DNA of 64,000 nt from Enterovibrio qingdaonensis (lineage in GTDB: Bacteria; Pseudomonadota; Gammaproteobacteria; Enterobacterales; Vibrionaceae): the NCBI RefSeq assembly GCF_028683135.1, contig NZ_JAJUBB010000002.1:186001-250000 (forward strand), given 5' to 3'. The translations under genes and the position numbers were made by a program. This document shows, piece by piece, positions 9,235-17,661 of this stretch (position 1 is the first letter of the stretch; every line of letters begins with the position of its first letter). A model generated the notes under the pieces. That model was not told where the DNA came from, ran no database searches, and worked only from the letters and a program-made list of their open reading frames with translations.

Positions 9235-9801
9235 ATGGCAAAGCGTAAGGTAGATTTTAAACGCTTAAAACAACGGATAGTCGCCGCCTGTATTGGGGGG
9301 GTACTTCCGTTGTGCCTGTTTTTGGGGCAGTCCGCTTGGGCGAATGACTTCACCGACGACGAGTTGAAAGCGGTCTACCTGTTTCGTTTTGCCTATCTTG
9401 TCAACTGGGAAAATGTCACGGTTAAGGACGGTATCTATCACTATTGCGTCGATGGAATGAGTGAAGTTGCTCACCATCTAAAAAGTATCTCCGAACAAAA
9501 AAAACAGAAGGCACGCTTTTGGAACTTGGCGGATGAAGATCAATCCGCTCACCAATGCCACATCATATTTACGACAAGCCGAAAAGAAGAACAGATATTG
9601 TCATTGAGAACACGCTTTCCTGATTCCTTACTTGTAGGAGACGGGAAAACCTTCGTGGCGAATGGTGGAATGGCCTCATTTATAAAAATGAATAACCGTG
9701 TCAGGCCCTACATTGATATGCATAATCTTCTCGGTGTACCTTTTACGCTTCGCTCACAGTTGCTTTCCATCGCTGTGACCAAAGGGGAGGTAAAGGAATG
9801 A
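9235..9801 (+). CDS. YfiR-like periplasmic regulator (DUF4154)
   Basis: Periplasmic protein of 188 residues with an N-terminal signal peptide (hydrophobic segment about 18-36, cleavage near AWA-ND). The FTDDELKAVYLFRFAYLVNWE opening, the CHIIFTT region and the MASFIKMNNRVRPYIDM segment with late LGVPFTLRSQLL match the YfiR/DUF4154 family. In Pseudomonas, YfiR is the periplasmic repressor of the cyclase YfiN. Here it sits between a TonB receptor and a CHASE8-type cyclase, overlapping the latter by four bases, so the same repressor-cyclase pairing is expected. Confidence 0.88.
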   Translation: MAKRKVDFKRLKQRIVAACIGGVLPLCLFLGQSAWANDFTDDELKAVYLFRFAYLVNWENVTVKDGIYHYCVDGMSEVAHHLKSISEQKKQKARFWNLADEDQSAHQCHIIFTTSRKEEQILSLRTRFPDSLLVGDGKTFVANGGMASFIKMNNRVRPYIDMHNLLGVPFTLRSQLLSIAVTKGEVKE

Positions 9802-11726
9802 CTCCGCAATTTATAAAAAACTTACCTTTACGTATAAAATTAATTCTACCGATTTGGTTGCTGATGACGGTATTCGTGATTGGCGGCGGCATGGCAACAA
9901 TGCATGTGGTTAGCTTGAACCTTGAAAAAGGTCTTGCGAGTAGAGCTGATATTCTTGCAAGTGGTGCCGCGAGTAATTTAACCGCAGCCTTGGCGTTTGA
10001 AGATGTTGCTTCAGCCAAAGAACAACTGACTGCGTTAAGTTATGACCCTGACTTGGTGTTTGCAAAAGTCACGCGAGATAGCGGAACAGAGTTTGCGTCA
10101 TTTTCTCGACTTCCCGTCGATTGCGCACCGCACCCGTCAGGATTTTTGTGTAATACGACGTTGTTGGAAAACGTGTCAAAACCGATTGCTTTGGGCTCGG
10201 AATCGTTAGGTACACTAAACCTCTATTTCTCCAAAACCTGGCTGATTGAAGAGAAACAACGCTTCACTGGCTATTTAGTCATGGCCACCACAGCGTTGTC
10301 TTTGTTCGCCTTGTTCTTCGCAAGAGCCATTCATGGTTTCGTTTCTCAGCCGTTGTCTTCATTGCATCGCTCTATGTCAAACATGATCCGCCTGGGCATC
10401 ATGAGTCACACTTTGCCGGTGACTCAGCATGATGAACTTGGTCAATTGACCCAGTGTTTCAATGACATGGTGACTAGCCTTTATGAACGAGACAAGCAAC
10501 TGGTTGCTACGCTGAGGCAACTTGAGGAAAAAAGTGTTTATATCAACCGGGTTCTCGACACTATCGACCATGGCATTATGGTAGTCGCACCGGGTGATTT
10601 GGTGACGTATTTTAATCCAGCGGCGGATCTTGAGTTGAAATCACTTGGGTGCTTGCCCACCGATCTCGACCAAATTTTCGCAGATTTTGAACCCGCGAAG
10701 ATACTGTTGGAAATTTCCAAAGCGATTGATGAACACAGGCCTGTATATGGGGTTGAAATTCATCATCGTGCATCAGGGAAATTGTTCCGAGTGCGTTCAA
10801 CACCGATGGCATCAGCGCAGCACTCTCTGGTGCAATTTGAAGATATTACTTCTCTTCAGATGGCGGAGCAGAGGCGTAAACTGGCTGAATTGATCTTTGA
10901 CCAAAGCCAGGATGCAACGCTGGTTCTTTCTCGACGGTTAGCGGTAGAAGCGCAAAACAGAACGTGTTTAAGAACGTTTGGTGCAGTTCAATATTGGCAT
11001 GAGCTCTTTTCACAGAAAAAAGGTGACTTGAAGACAAAAGAGCTAAAACAACTGCTATTGAAAGGGTCGTACACATGGACGTCGACATTGATTGGGGCGT
11101 CAGGGAATATTCTTCCTTGCAGGATTGTTGCGAGAACCGTCACCAATAGAAATGGAAAGGTCGAAGCGTTTGTTATTTCCATCTTTGATTTAACGACGAA
11201 GCTAGAACTCAAACGACTAAATCATATGGCTCACCACGATCCTCTTACTCAGTTGGCGAACCGCACGCATGCGATGACGGTACTCACGCAGGCTCACGAG
11301 CTTGGACAAGACATGCATGTCCTATTCGTCGATCTTGATGGATTTAAGAATGTGAATGACCAATATGGTCATCATGTGGGCGATGAACTGCTTAAAGTTG
11401 TTGCGAAACGCCTTAAAGGGTGTGTTTCTAGCGACGATTTGGTCGCGAGGTTAGCCGGAGATGAGTTTGTTATCGGTATTCGAGGGCGTGCCAAAGTTGA
11501 CCATATTTTGGAGCGACTGGTTAAGAAACTGAATGAAGTGGTCATGGTAGAAGGTGTGCGCCCAAGGGTGAGTGCGAGTATTGGTATTCGTTATTGGGAC
11601 CGTGATGATACAACGTCGTTGAAAGATGTCATCGATCAGGCTGACAAAGCAATGTACGAAGCAAAAGCCATGGGTAAAAATCGTTATGCTTTTTCAAGCG
11701 AAGGCAAGAGCACTGTACTAAGTTGA
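9798..11726 (+). CDS. YfiN-like membrane diguanylate cyclase (sensor-HAMP-PAS-GGDEF)
   Basis: Inner-membrane protein of 642 residues: TM1 about 13-33, periplasmic CHASE8-like domain about 35-155, TM2 about 157-178, HAMP about 180-235, one or two PAS-like regions about 245-460, and GGDEF about 475-635. The active-site motif is AGDEF (Ala553 for the first Gly), still compatible with activity; FVDLDGFKNVND and GHHVGDELL are conserved. The RxxD inhibitory site is not intact (SSDD at that position), so product inhibition is probably weak. The four-base overlap with the YfiR-like gene argues that the two proteins form one signalling pair. Confidence 0.92.
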   Translation: MTPQFIKNLPLRIKLILPIWLLMTVFVIGGGMATMHVVSLNLEKGLASRADILASGAASNLTAALAFEDVASAKEQLTALSYDPDLVFAKVTRDSGTEFASFSRLPVDCAPHPSGFLCNTTLLENVSKPIALGSESLGTLNLYFSKTWLIEEKQRFTGYLVMATTALSLFALFFARAIHGFVSQPLSSLHRSMSNMIRLGIMSHTLPVTQHDELGQLTQCFNDMVTSLYERDKQLVATLRQLEEKSVYINRVLDTIDHGIMVVAPGDLVTYFNPAADLELKSLGCLPTDLDQIFADFEPAKILLEISKAIDEHRPVYGVEIHHRASGKLFRVRSTPMASAQHSLVQFEDITSLQMAEQRRKLAELIFDQSQDATLVLSRRLAVEAQNRTCLRTFGAVQYWHELFSQKKGDLKTKELKQLLLKGSYTWTSTLIGASGNILPCRIVARTVTNRNGKVEAFVISIFDLTTKLELKRLNHMAHHDPLTQLANRTHAMTVLTQAHELGQDMHVLFVDLDGFKNVNDQYGHHVGDELLKVVAKRLKGCVSSDDLVARLAGDEFVIGIRGRAKVDHILERLVKKLNEVVMVEGVRPRVSASIGIRYWDRDDTTSLKDVIDQADKAMYEAKAMGKNRYAFSSEGKSTVLS

Positions 11727-11763
11727 TATATAAAGAGAACTCGACACCGATAAGAGATAACCA

Positions 11764-12396
11764 GTGGAACACTTAGATAACTTAGCCTCCAATTGCCTCG
11801 CGTTTATTGAAAAAGAAATGACCACGGATACGGCGCATGATACGAGTCATATTCTCCGTGTTGTAAAAACCGCCGAATCGCTTTGTGAGCGTGAAAACGC
11901 CAACAAAGCGATTGTGCTTCCTGCTGCTTATTTACATGATTGTTTCACTTTTCCTAAAAACCATCCTGAAAGAAAAGAAAGCTCCAGATATGCCGCAGAC
12001 AAAGCTATTGCATTTCTGCAATCCATCAATTATCCGGCAGAGTATTTAGAAGCTATCCACCACGCCATTGTGGCGCATAGTTTTAGTGCTAACATTACGC
12101 CAGAAACCGTGGAAGCCAAGATAGTGCAAGATGCTGATCGATTGGATGCGCTAGGTGCCGTCGGTGTGGCGCGCTGTTTACTGGTGGGTGCAAGTTTTGA
12201 CCGTCAATTTTATGCGTTAAACGACCCATTTTGCACTGAAAGAGAGCCGGATGATTACACCTATACGTTAGATCATTTTTATACCAAATTGCTGGGCTTA
12301 CCTTCGACAATGCAAACCGTCGCCGCGAGGCGTGAAGGAGAGAAGCGTGTTGCTTTTATGAACGCGTTTCTTGAACAATTAAACCACGAAATATAA
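11764..12396 (+). CDS. HD-domain phosphohydrolase (YedJ-like)
   Basis: Metal-dependent HD phosphohydrolase of 210 residues using a GTG start. Metal ligands visible are His25/His29 in AHDTSH, the His58-Asp59 doublet in AAYLHDCF, and Asp in VQDADRLDALGA. Length and motif order match the YedJ/YpgQ subgroup, which hydrolyses nucleotide triphosphates or related phosphates. It follows the cyclase gene by about 37 bp and precedes a GNAT gene by 30 bp, so the three may be co-transcribed, but no functional link is evident. Confidence 0.9.
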   Translation: MEHLDNLASNCLAFIEKEMTTDTAHDTSHILRVVKTAESLCERENANKAIVLPAAYLHDCFTFPKNHPERKESSRYAADKAIAFLQSINYPAEYLEAIHHAIVAHSFSANITPETVEAKIVQDADRLDALGAVGVARCLLVGASFDRQFYALNDPFCTEREPDDYTYTLDHFYTKLLGLPSTMQTVAARREGEKRVAFMNAFLEQLNHEI

Positions 12397-12426
12397 ACAC
12401 GTTTAACCGCGATAACAGGAGCAAGG

Positions 12427-12897
12427 ATGTCCGATACGCAGTTGGTATTAGCGACGAAAAACGACGCGAGTTTATTGCAAGATTCAGCACTTGCAGCCTT
12501 TCAAGAAGACTTCAATTTGTACGGCGGATTTCCGCCTAACATTGAATCATTGACTTGGTTTGATGAATGCATTGAGAACAAGCAGTTTTACAAAATCCTG
12601 TATAAAAACGCCTTTGCTGGTGGACTCTGCATTGAAGATGCAGGAGAAGGAGTCATGGACATTCGCTATATCTACGTCTCAGATGCTTTTCAAAACAACG
12701 GGGTTGGACAAGCGGTGATGTCGATGGCTGAAACATTGCTGCCTAACATTAAACAGATTTATCTGTTAACGCCTTATAAGGCGTATCGAAATCACTATTT
12801 TTACGAAAAGCTGGGTTTCAAAAAAGTGGGTGAATTTCACCCTGATCCTGACGATGAATTTATGGTATTTGAGTACCAGAAATATTTACATGAATGA
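12427..12897 (+). CDS. GNAT family N-acetyltransferase
   Basis: Acetyltransferase of 156 residues with the GNAT acetyl-CoA loop AFQNNGVGQAVM (about 93-104) and the C-terminal YFYEKLGFKKVG motif. An ATG preceded by CAGGAGCAAGG gives a clear start. It sits 30 bp behind the HD hydrolase gene. Acceptor substrate cannot be deduced. Confidence 0.87.
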   Translation: MSDTQLVLATKNDASLLQDSALAAFQEDFNLYGGFPPNIESLTWFDECIENKQFYKILYKNAFAGGLCIEDAGEGVMDIRYIYVSDAFQNNGVGQAVMSMAETLLPNIKQIYLLTPYKAYRNHYFYEKLGFKKVGEFHPDPDDEFMVFEYQKYLHE

Positions 12898-13031
12898 GAC
12901 ACTCCAGTCTTTTCTCTTTCCTTTCGAAAAAAGCTTTCATGAATTTTTATTCCTTCTGATAATGTGATGTAACCAAGCCAATGGGAAGTAGGTTACTTAT
13001 TCCCGCTGCCCTTGTGGGGCTTGGCGTCTAC

Positions 13032-13073
13032 GTTGCTAGACGAATGTTGCTACACGAATGTTGTTACACGAAG
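13032..13073. repeat. Three tandem imperfect 14-bp repeats
   Basis: Copies GTTGCTAGACGAAT, GTTGCTACACGAAT and GTTGTTACACGAAG lie directly in front of the ribosome-binding site of the LysE-type gene at 13082. The unit is not a multiple of three and the stretch is probably untranslated leader. Confidence 0.7.
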
Positions 13074-13081
13074 GAAGTGTT

Positions 13082-13705
13082 ATGTCTGTGGAAGGGGCGA
13101 TTACGTTTTTTATCGCTATATTTATTTTCGTTATTACACCAGGGCCGGGGATATTCGCCATTCTCGCAAGGGCTATGGTGACAGGATGGCGAGACTGCAT
13201 AGCCATCTTGTCTGGTATGGTGCTGAGTGACCTCGTTTATCTCACTCTTGCTTGTTTTGGTTTGGCGACCATCGCAGAAAACTATTCAGAACTGTTTACC
13301 GTGATCCGCTACGCAGGCGCGGCCTACCTGATTTTCTTGGGCTACAAGATGTTCAAGGCGTTACCTCAGTTAGCTGAGATATCAGCGAAACCGGAGCGCA
13401 AGTCTAAAGGTTATGTCGCGGACTTTATGCAGGGATTTTTAATCTCGGCGTCGAATCCAAAGGTCATTATCTTCTACATTGCATTTTTGCCAACCTTTAT
13501 GGACTTGACCGTATTAAGCATGAGTGATGTTGTGCTGGCTAACGTTCTTGCTGGGATTGCGTTGATGAGCGGTGGCATGTTGATTGCGGTTTGTGCCGAC
13601 CGCGCAGCAAAACTTTTGAAAACAGAAAAGGCGATTAAACGCATGAACCGTAGCGCAGGTTCTATCATGATCGGTGCAGGGGCGTATTTAGCCATTAGCC
13701 GTTAA
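13082..13705 (+). CDS. LysE/RhtB family amino-acid exporter
   Basis: Integral membrane protein of 207 residues with about six hydrophobic segments. The N-terminal VITPGPGIFAILARA motif and the central FLISASNPKVIIFYIAFLP segment are LysE/RhtB signatures. The ATG at 13082 has GGAAG eight bases before it; the frame is open from 13058 but that start is weaker. Family members export amino acids or homoserine lactone-like compounds. Followed by a strong terminator. Confidence 0.9.
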   Translation: MSVEGAITFFIAIFIFVITPGPGIFAILARAMVTGWRDCIAILSGMVLSDLVYLTLACFGLATIAENYSELFTVIRYAGAAYLIFLGYKMFKALPQLAEISAKPERKSKGYVADFMQGFLISASNPKVIIFYIAFLPTFMDLTVLSMSDVVLANVLAGIALMSGGMLIAVCADRAAKLLKTEKAIKRMNRSAGSIMIGAGAYLAISR

Positions 13706-13722
13706 GCGTGCAGAGAAAATGA

Positions 13723-13752
13723 AAAAGCCGCCTCAGTTTGGCGGCTTTTTTA
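13723..13752. terminator. Bidirectional terminator
   Basis: Stem AAAAGCCGCC/GGCGGCTTTT with a 7-base loop and a T run, between the convergent LysE-type gene and the small membrane-protein gene. Confidence 0.85.
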
Positions 13753-13995
13753 GTTTTCGCTGAGTTCCTCGGGCTTTGACCATTTCACAATGGCTCGAAT
13801 ATTCATCAGCAGGAAAATCACGTTGGCAATGATCATCGCGATACTGTCAGTCAAATAGCCCACACCAATCCATGAAGTGTTGCCACATATCATGAGGTAA
13901 AACCCCGCCTTATTTTTGTTGCCTATCTGCCAAATAGCCAAAAAGGTCAGCACCATCGCCAGCCAATCAATGCCGTAGTACTGAAGTACGTCCAT
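13750..13995 (-). CDS. Small integral membrane protein, PnuC/YgjV-like character
   Basis: Protein of 81 residues with three hydrophobic segments and a central CGNTSWIGVGYLTDS motif. The GN-x-x-W pattern followed by a membrane helix recalls half-size PnuC/SWEET-like proteins, but the resemblance is weak. Function unknown. Its stop lies within the shared terminator and it is 8 bp downstream of the LysR gene on the same strand, suggesting read-through from that gene. Confidence 0.7.
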   Translation of the reverse strand: MDVLQYYGIDWLAMVLTFLAIWQIGNKNKAGFYLMICGNTSWIGVGYLTDSIAMIIANVIFLLMNIRAIVKWSKPEELSEN

Positions 13996-14003
13996 CTCTT
14001 CCC

Positions 14004-14873
14004 CTAAGCAATATTTGCTGATTGTCTATCGTCATCAACGAACACGTTGGAAATGGTCGAGATAAGCGATGGCGTTATCAATGGGTGATTATGTGTCGCA
14101 GCAACAATCACAATGTCGATAGCAGGGAGCGGTGGCAAATTTCCGTTGTCGATAATGTGAAGATCATCCGGCACACTGCTTCGCGCCATGGCTGACATTG
14201 CCATGCCTTTTCTGACGACCGCTTTAAGCGTAGAAGCGCTTGTTGTGAAGGTAAGGAGATCAACCTCAATACCGAATTTTCCTAAGCCATCTAAGGCCGT
14301 TGAATGGAATTTACAATTTTTGTCAAACAAAGCGAGCGGGAGAGGACGCTGAGAGATTAAACGTTTGTCGCTACCACAGACCCACACACCTTTATCATGC
14401 TTTAATAGCCAGCCTTCATCGGAATCTGGTGCTCGGGTAACAACCGCCAAATCCAATTCGCCACTGTCTAAGCGTTGGCGAAGGCGCACACTGGAGGCAC
14501 AAAGAATATCAAACGTCACATTCTGCTTTAGTTGATAGCGAAGCTGTTCTAGCAATGCTGGGAGAAGACTTTCAGCATAGTCATCAGGGCATCCAATACG
14601 AATGGGGCGGGTTGTGTCTTCCCGTTTAAAGGCATCAAGTGCTTCATCGTGAGAGGCGATGAGCCTGCGTGCATGGCTGACAAGCCTTTGGCCAGACAGG
14701 CTGAGACTGAGTGGTCGTTTATCTCTGTCAAACAAAGGGCTGCCTAATTCTTCTTCAAGCCTTTTAACTTGCATGCTAATGGCAGATTGTGTGCGGTGGA
14801 TCTGAGCCGCTGCACGGGTAAAGCTACCCGTATCAACGATGGCTAAAAAGCTCCTGAGTGAGTCGATATCCAT
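14004..14873 (-). CDS. LysR family transcriptional regulator
   Basis: Regulator of 289 residues: N-terminal winged HTH (MDIDSLRSFLAIVDTGSFTRAAA onward, recognition helix around QSAISMQVKRLEEELG) and a periplasmic-binding-like effector domain from about residue 90. The ATG at 14873 has GGAAG upstream and gives the canonical N-terminus, so the longer frame to 14915 is rejected. It is divergent from the GST gene at 14990, the usual arrangement for LysR control of the neighbour. The effector is unknown. Confidence 0.92.
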   Translation of the reverse strand: MDIDSLRSFLAIVDTGSFTRAAAQIHRTQSAISMQVKRLEEELGSPLFDRDKRPLSLSLSGQRLVSHARRLIASHDEALDAFKREDTTRPIRIGCPDDYAESLLPALLEQLRYQLKQNVTFDILCASSVRLRQRLDSGELDLAVVTRAPDSDEGWLLKHDKGVWVCGSDKRLISQRPLPLALFDKNCKFHSTALDGLGKFGIEVDLLTFTTSASTLKAVVRKGMAMSAMARSSVPDDLHIIDNGNLPPLPAIDIVIVAATHNHPLITPSLISTISNVFVDDDRQSANIA

Positions 14874-14989
14874 GCACCACTTCCTTGTATCAGCAATTCG
14901 AATACTAGGTATCAAAACTATGCGTTAGAAACCTATAGAGGGTTTAAGCATACTGCTTGCAAAGGGATGATTGCAAAAAGGAGAGTCTG

Positions 14990-15646
14990 ATGAAACTGAT
15001 CATTGCGAACAAAAACTATTCTACTTGGTCGCTAAGAGGCTGGCTGGCATTACGTGCTTTCGATGTTGATTTTGATGAGGTTGAATTACCGCTGTTCACA
15101 GAAGAGTTTTACGCAGAAATTGCCAAATATTCGGATGCAGCGAAAGTGCCAGTGTTGGTAGATGGGGATATCGCAGTTTGGGACTCTCTGGCGATTTGTG
15201 AATACGTAAACGATGCCTATCTGAGCGGGAGAGCTTGGCCAGAAAGTTTAGCGAACCGAGCAAAAGCGCGGGCCATTTCAGCAGAGATGCACTCGGGATT
15301 TATGGCGTTGCGAAATGAAATGCCCATGAACATTCGTGGTCGCAGAAAAGTGTCTCTCTCTCAAGACTGTTTGAACGATATTGCGCGAATTGACGACATT
15401 TGGGCAAGCCAAATGAAAGAATTTGGTGATAAAGGCGGTTGGTTATTTGGAGACTACTCGATAGCTGATGTGATGTATGCGCCGGTTATACTGCGTTTTA
15501 TAACCTACGGTGTGACACTGTCAGCGGAAGCTCAACGCTATGCTAACCACGCACTACAAAGTGCTGCATTGCAGCAGTGGATAGAGGAGTCCAAAAAAGA
15601 CACCAGCATTGTTTCAGAAGATGAAGCTGGCGTTGAAGTGGCATAA
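14990..15646 (+). CDS. Glutathione S-transferase family protein
   Basis: Protein of 218 residues with an N-terminal thioredoxin-like GST domain (LIIANKNYSTWSLRGWLAL, then AKVPVLVDGDIAVWDSLAICEY with the conserved VP-turn and Ser of the glutathione site) and an all-helical C-terminal domain. The start at 14990 follows AAAAGGAGAG. It is divergent from a LysR regulator and ends before a strong terminator. Substrate unknown. It is 24 kb from the thiol operon, so no operon link exists. Confidence 0.9.
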   Translation: MKLIIANKNYSTWSLRGWLALRAFDVDFDEVELPLFTEEFYAEIAKYSDAAKVPVLVDGDIAVWDSLAICEYVNDAYLSGRAWPESLANRAKARAISAEMHSGFMALRNEMPMNIRGRRKVSLSQDCLNDIARIDDIWASQMKEFGDKGGWLFGDYSIADVMYAPVILRFITYGVTLSAEAQRYANHALQSAALQQWIEESKKDTSIVSEDEAGVEVA

Positions 15647-15699
15647 GCGTTCCCTCGTGGCTTGCTACTAAAAACAACTTCTTTCCTTAACCTACCTTC

Positions 15700-15724
15700 A
15701 ACGGGCGAAAGCCCGTTTTTTTTG
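15700..15724 (+). terminator. Rho-independent terminator of the GST gene
   Basis: Stem AACGGGC-GAAA-GCCCGTT closed by a stable GAAA tetraloop and followed by a run of eight T residues. Confidence 0.9.
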
Positions 15725-15831
15725 ACCGATTTTCGGTCGTTTCGGCACTTTCTTTGATGTAGCCCATCACTTTTGCATTGGGCTTGGGTTTAAGGTGTTC
15801 ATCCATCTTGCAGAAAAGAAGTCGCACACCG

Positions 15832-16938
15832 ATGACAACAATCAATCAAGAAAGACTCGTAGAGCATTTTATCGAACTCGTTAAAATTGACAGTGAATCT
15901 GGCAATGAAAAAGCCATGGCCGAAACGGTGGCAGAGCAGCTAGGCAACATGGGCTTTGAAGTGAGCAAACTGCCTGTTCCTGAGCACATTTCTAACGGTT
16001 TTAACGTTTACGGCAAATTGAAAGGTGAGCTGGAAGGTAGCATCCTGTTTAGCAGCCACATGGACACGGTTACGCCGGGCAATGGTATCGAGCCAATCAT
16101 CGAAGATGGCATTATCCGCTCAAAAGGTGACACCATTTTAGGTGGCGATGACAAATCGGGCATCGTTGCAGTGATGGAAGCGGTACGTGCGATTCAAGAA
16201 AATGGCGTAGCACACAAAACGATTGAAGTTGCATTCACTGTGTACGAAGAGCTTGGCCTTGAAGGTGCTAAGCATTTCGACATGAGCAAAATTGAATCTC
16301 AACAAGCGATCGTGTTGGATTCAGGTGGCCCTATCGGCACCATCATCACAACAGCACCAGGTCAGCAAAGCCTGAAAATTACCATCAAAGGTAAACCAGC
16401 GCACGCGGGCCTTGCACCAGAAACAGGTATCAATGCGTTGACCGTTGCCTCTGATGCAATCAGTGTGATGAACTTGAGCCGTATCGATGAAGAAACCACA
16501 GCGAACATTGGTGTAGTCCGTGGCGGTCAAGCAACCAACATCGTCATGCCAGAGCTGTACATTGAGGCAGAAGCGCGTTCTCTAGATGACAATAAGCTGG
16601 CTGCGCAAGTTGAGCACATGGTGACAACCTTCGAAGCTGCGGCTGAGAAACACGGTGCTGGCATCGAAATCGTTTCAACCCGCTCTTACAATGCATACAA
16701 ACTTGCAGATGACGACGCGCATGTTGCGTCTATCAAGGCGGCATTTGAATCTATCGGTATCGAGCCAGTGACCAAGCCAACAGGCGGTGGTTCTGATGCG
16801 AACGTTTTCAATGAAAAAGGTCTTAAAACGGTTAACCTTTCTACGGGTATGTCAAAAGTACATACCACTGAAGAGTTTATCGCGATTGCAGATATGGTTG
16901 CAGTCAGCGATTTCATTCGTGCATACGTGACACGATAA
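15832..16938 (+). CDS. M20 family aminopeptidase, PepT-like
   Basis: Zinc di-metallopeptidase of 368 residues. Metal ligands and catalytic residues of clan MH are visible: FSSHMDTVTPG, LGGDDKSG, VYEELGLEGA, LDSGG, and a C-terminal KVHTTEEF His. The KGKPAHAGLAPETGINA segment belongs to the dimerisation domain. It resembles the PepT-like (tripeptidase) group but is shorter than PepT itself. The ATG at 15832 gives MTTINQERLVEHF, the typical opening; the frame extends to 15778 without a good ribosome-binding site. Confidence 0.9.
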   Translation: MTTINQERLVEHFIELVKIDSESGNEKAMAETVAEQLGNMGFEVSKLPVPEHISNGFNVYGKLKGELEGSILFSSHMDTVTPGNGIEPIIEDGIIRSKGDTILGGDDKSGIVAVMEAVRAIQENGVAHKTIEVAFTVYEELGLEGAKHFDMSKIESQQAIVLDSGGPIGTIITTAPGQQSLKITIKGKPAHAGLAPETGINALTVASDAISVMNLSRIDEETTANIGVVRGGQATNIVMPELYIEAEARSLDDNKLAAQVEHMVTTFEAAAEKHGAGIEIVSTRSYNAYKLADDDAHVASIKAAFESIGIEPVTKPTGGGSDANVFNEKGLKTVNLSTGMSKVHTTEEFIAIADMVAVSDFIRAYVTR

Positions 16939-16959
16939 TCGCGACCTCATTGTGAAACC

Positions 16960-16985
16960 AAAGCCGCTCAATTGAGCGGCTTTGT
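16960..16985. terminator. Bidirectional terminator
   Basis: Perfect stem AAAGCCGCTCAA/TTGAGCGGCTTT between the convergent PepT-like gene and a LysE-type gene. Confidence 0.85.
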
Positions 16986-17013
16986 TGTTTATGCAGTGGG
17001 TAAACAAAGGTGC

Positions 17014-17619
17014 TTATGCAAACCAAGTTAAATAGATGTGCTGGTATGCAATGCCGAAGGCCACATATACCAGCAGCAAAGACATCAACACGGTAAAAAT
17101 GCGAAAATAAATGGGCTTTTCAATTTGTTGACCTACAAATGCCCCAACGATGGAGTAGGAAGCGGGTGCGCCAAACGCGAGTACCGTTAACACTCCAATC
17201 CAAAACAAACTGGAGAACCCTGAAATACCCGCCGCGGGAAACTGAATCGTAACGATAGGTAAGGTCGCAATGTAGCCTTTGGGATTGAGTAACTGAAGAA
17301 GTAGACCATCGACATATGTCAGGTGGGCAGTATCAGCACTCTCGGTTTTAAAAGACACGTCCGACCGAAACAATTTGATTGCGATATATAAAATGTATGC
17401 ACAGCCGACAACACTGACATACGGCAGAGTCGATGCTGTAATAAGTGACCCGCCTAACAAGCTCATGACGACGAATAATATAAACATTGCGGAGGAAACT
17501 CCCGCAAAGTACCCCAGATTTTGACGCGTTTTACGTTGTACTCCGCCGTGTAACCCCAACAAATTGACAGGGCCGGGCGAGTACATAATGCCAATGGCAT
17601 ATGCCCATAGTTCTAACAT
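17014..17619 (-). CDS. LysE family translocator (second copy)
   Basis: Membrane protein of 201 residues with the GIMYSPGPVNLLGLHGGV N-terminal motif and LLLQLLNPKGYIATLPI central motif of LysE-type exporters; about six hydrophobic segments. It is clearly different in sequence from the other LysE-type protein at 13.1-13.7 kb. It lies 42 bp downstream of an AraC-type regulator on the same strand, a common arrangement for regulator-exporter pairs. Exported compound unknown. Confidence 0.88.
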   Translation of the reverse strand: MLELWAYAIGIMYSPGPVNLLGLHGGVQRKTRQNLGYFAGVSSAMFILFVVMSLLGGSLITASTLPYVSVVGCAYILYIAIKLFRSDVSFKTESADTAHLTYVDGLLLQLLNPKGYIATLPIVTIQFPAAGISGFSSLFWIGVLTVLAFGAPASYSIVGAFVGQQIEKPIYFRIFTVLMSLLLVYVAFGIAYQHIYLTWFA

Positions 17620-17661
17620 ATTTATACGTCCTGATTGATTGTATGAATCGGAGAGGTAGAG

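Noticed and set aside
14905-14934. LysR operator between the LysR and GST genes
   Set aside because: TAGGT and ACCTA half-sites are too far apart for a standard T-N11-A site; left as unproven.
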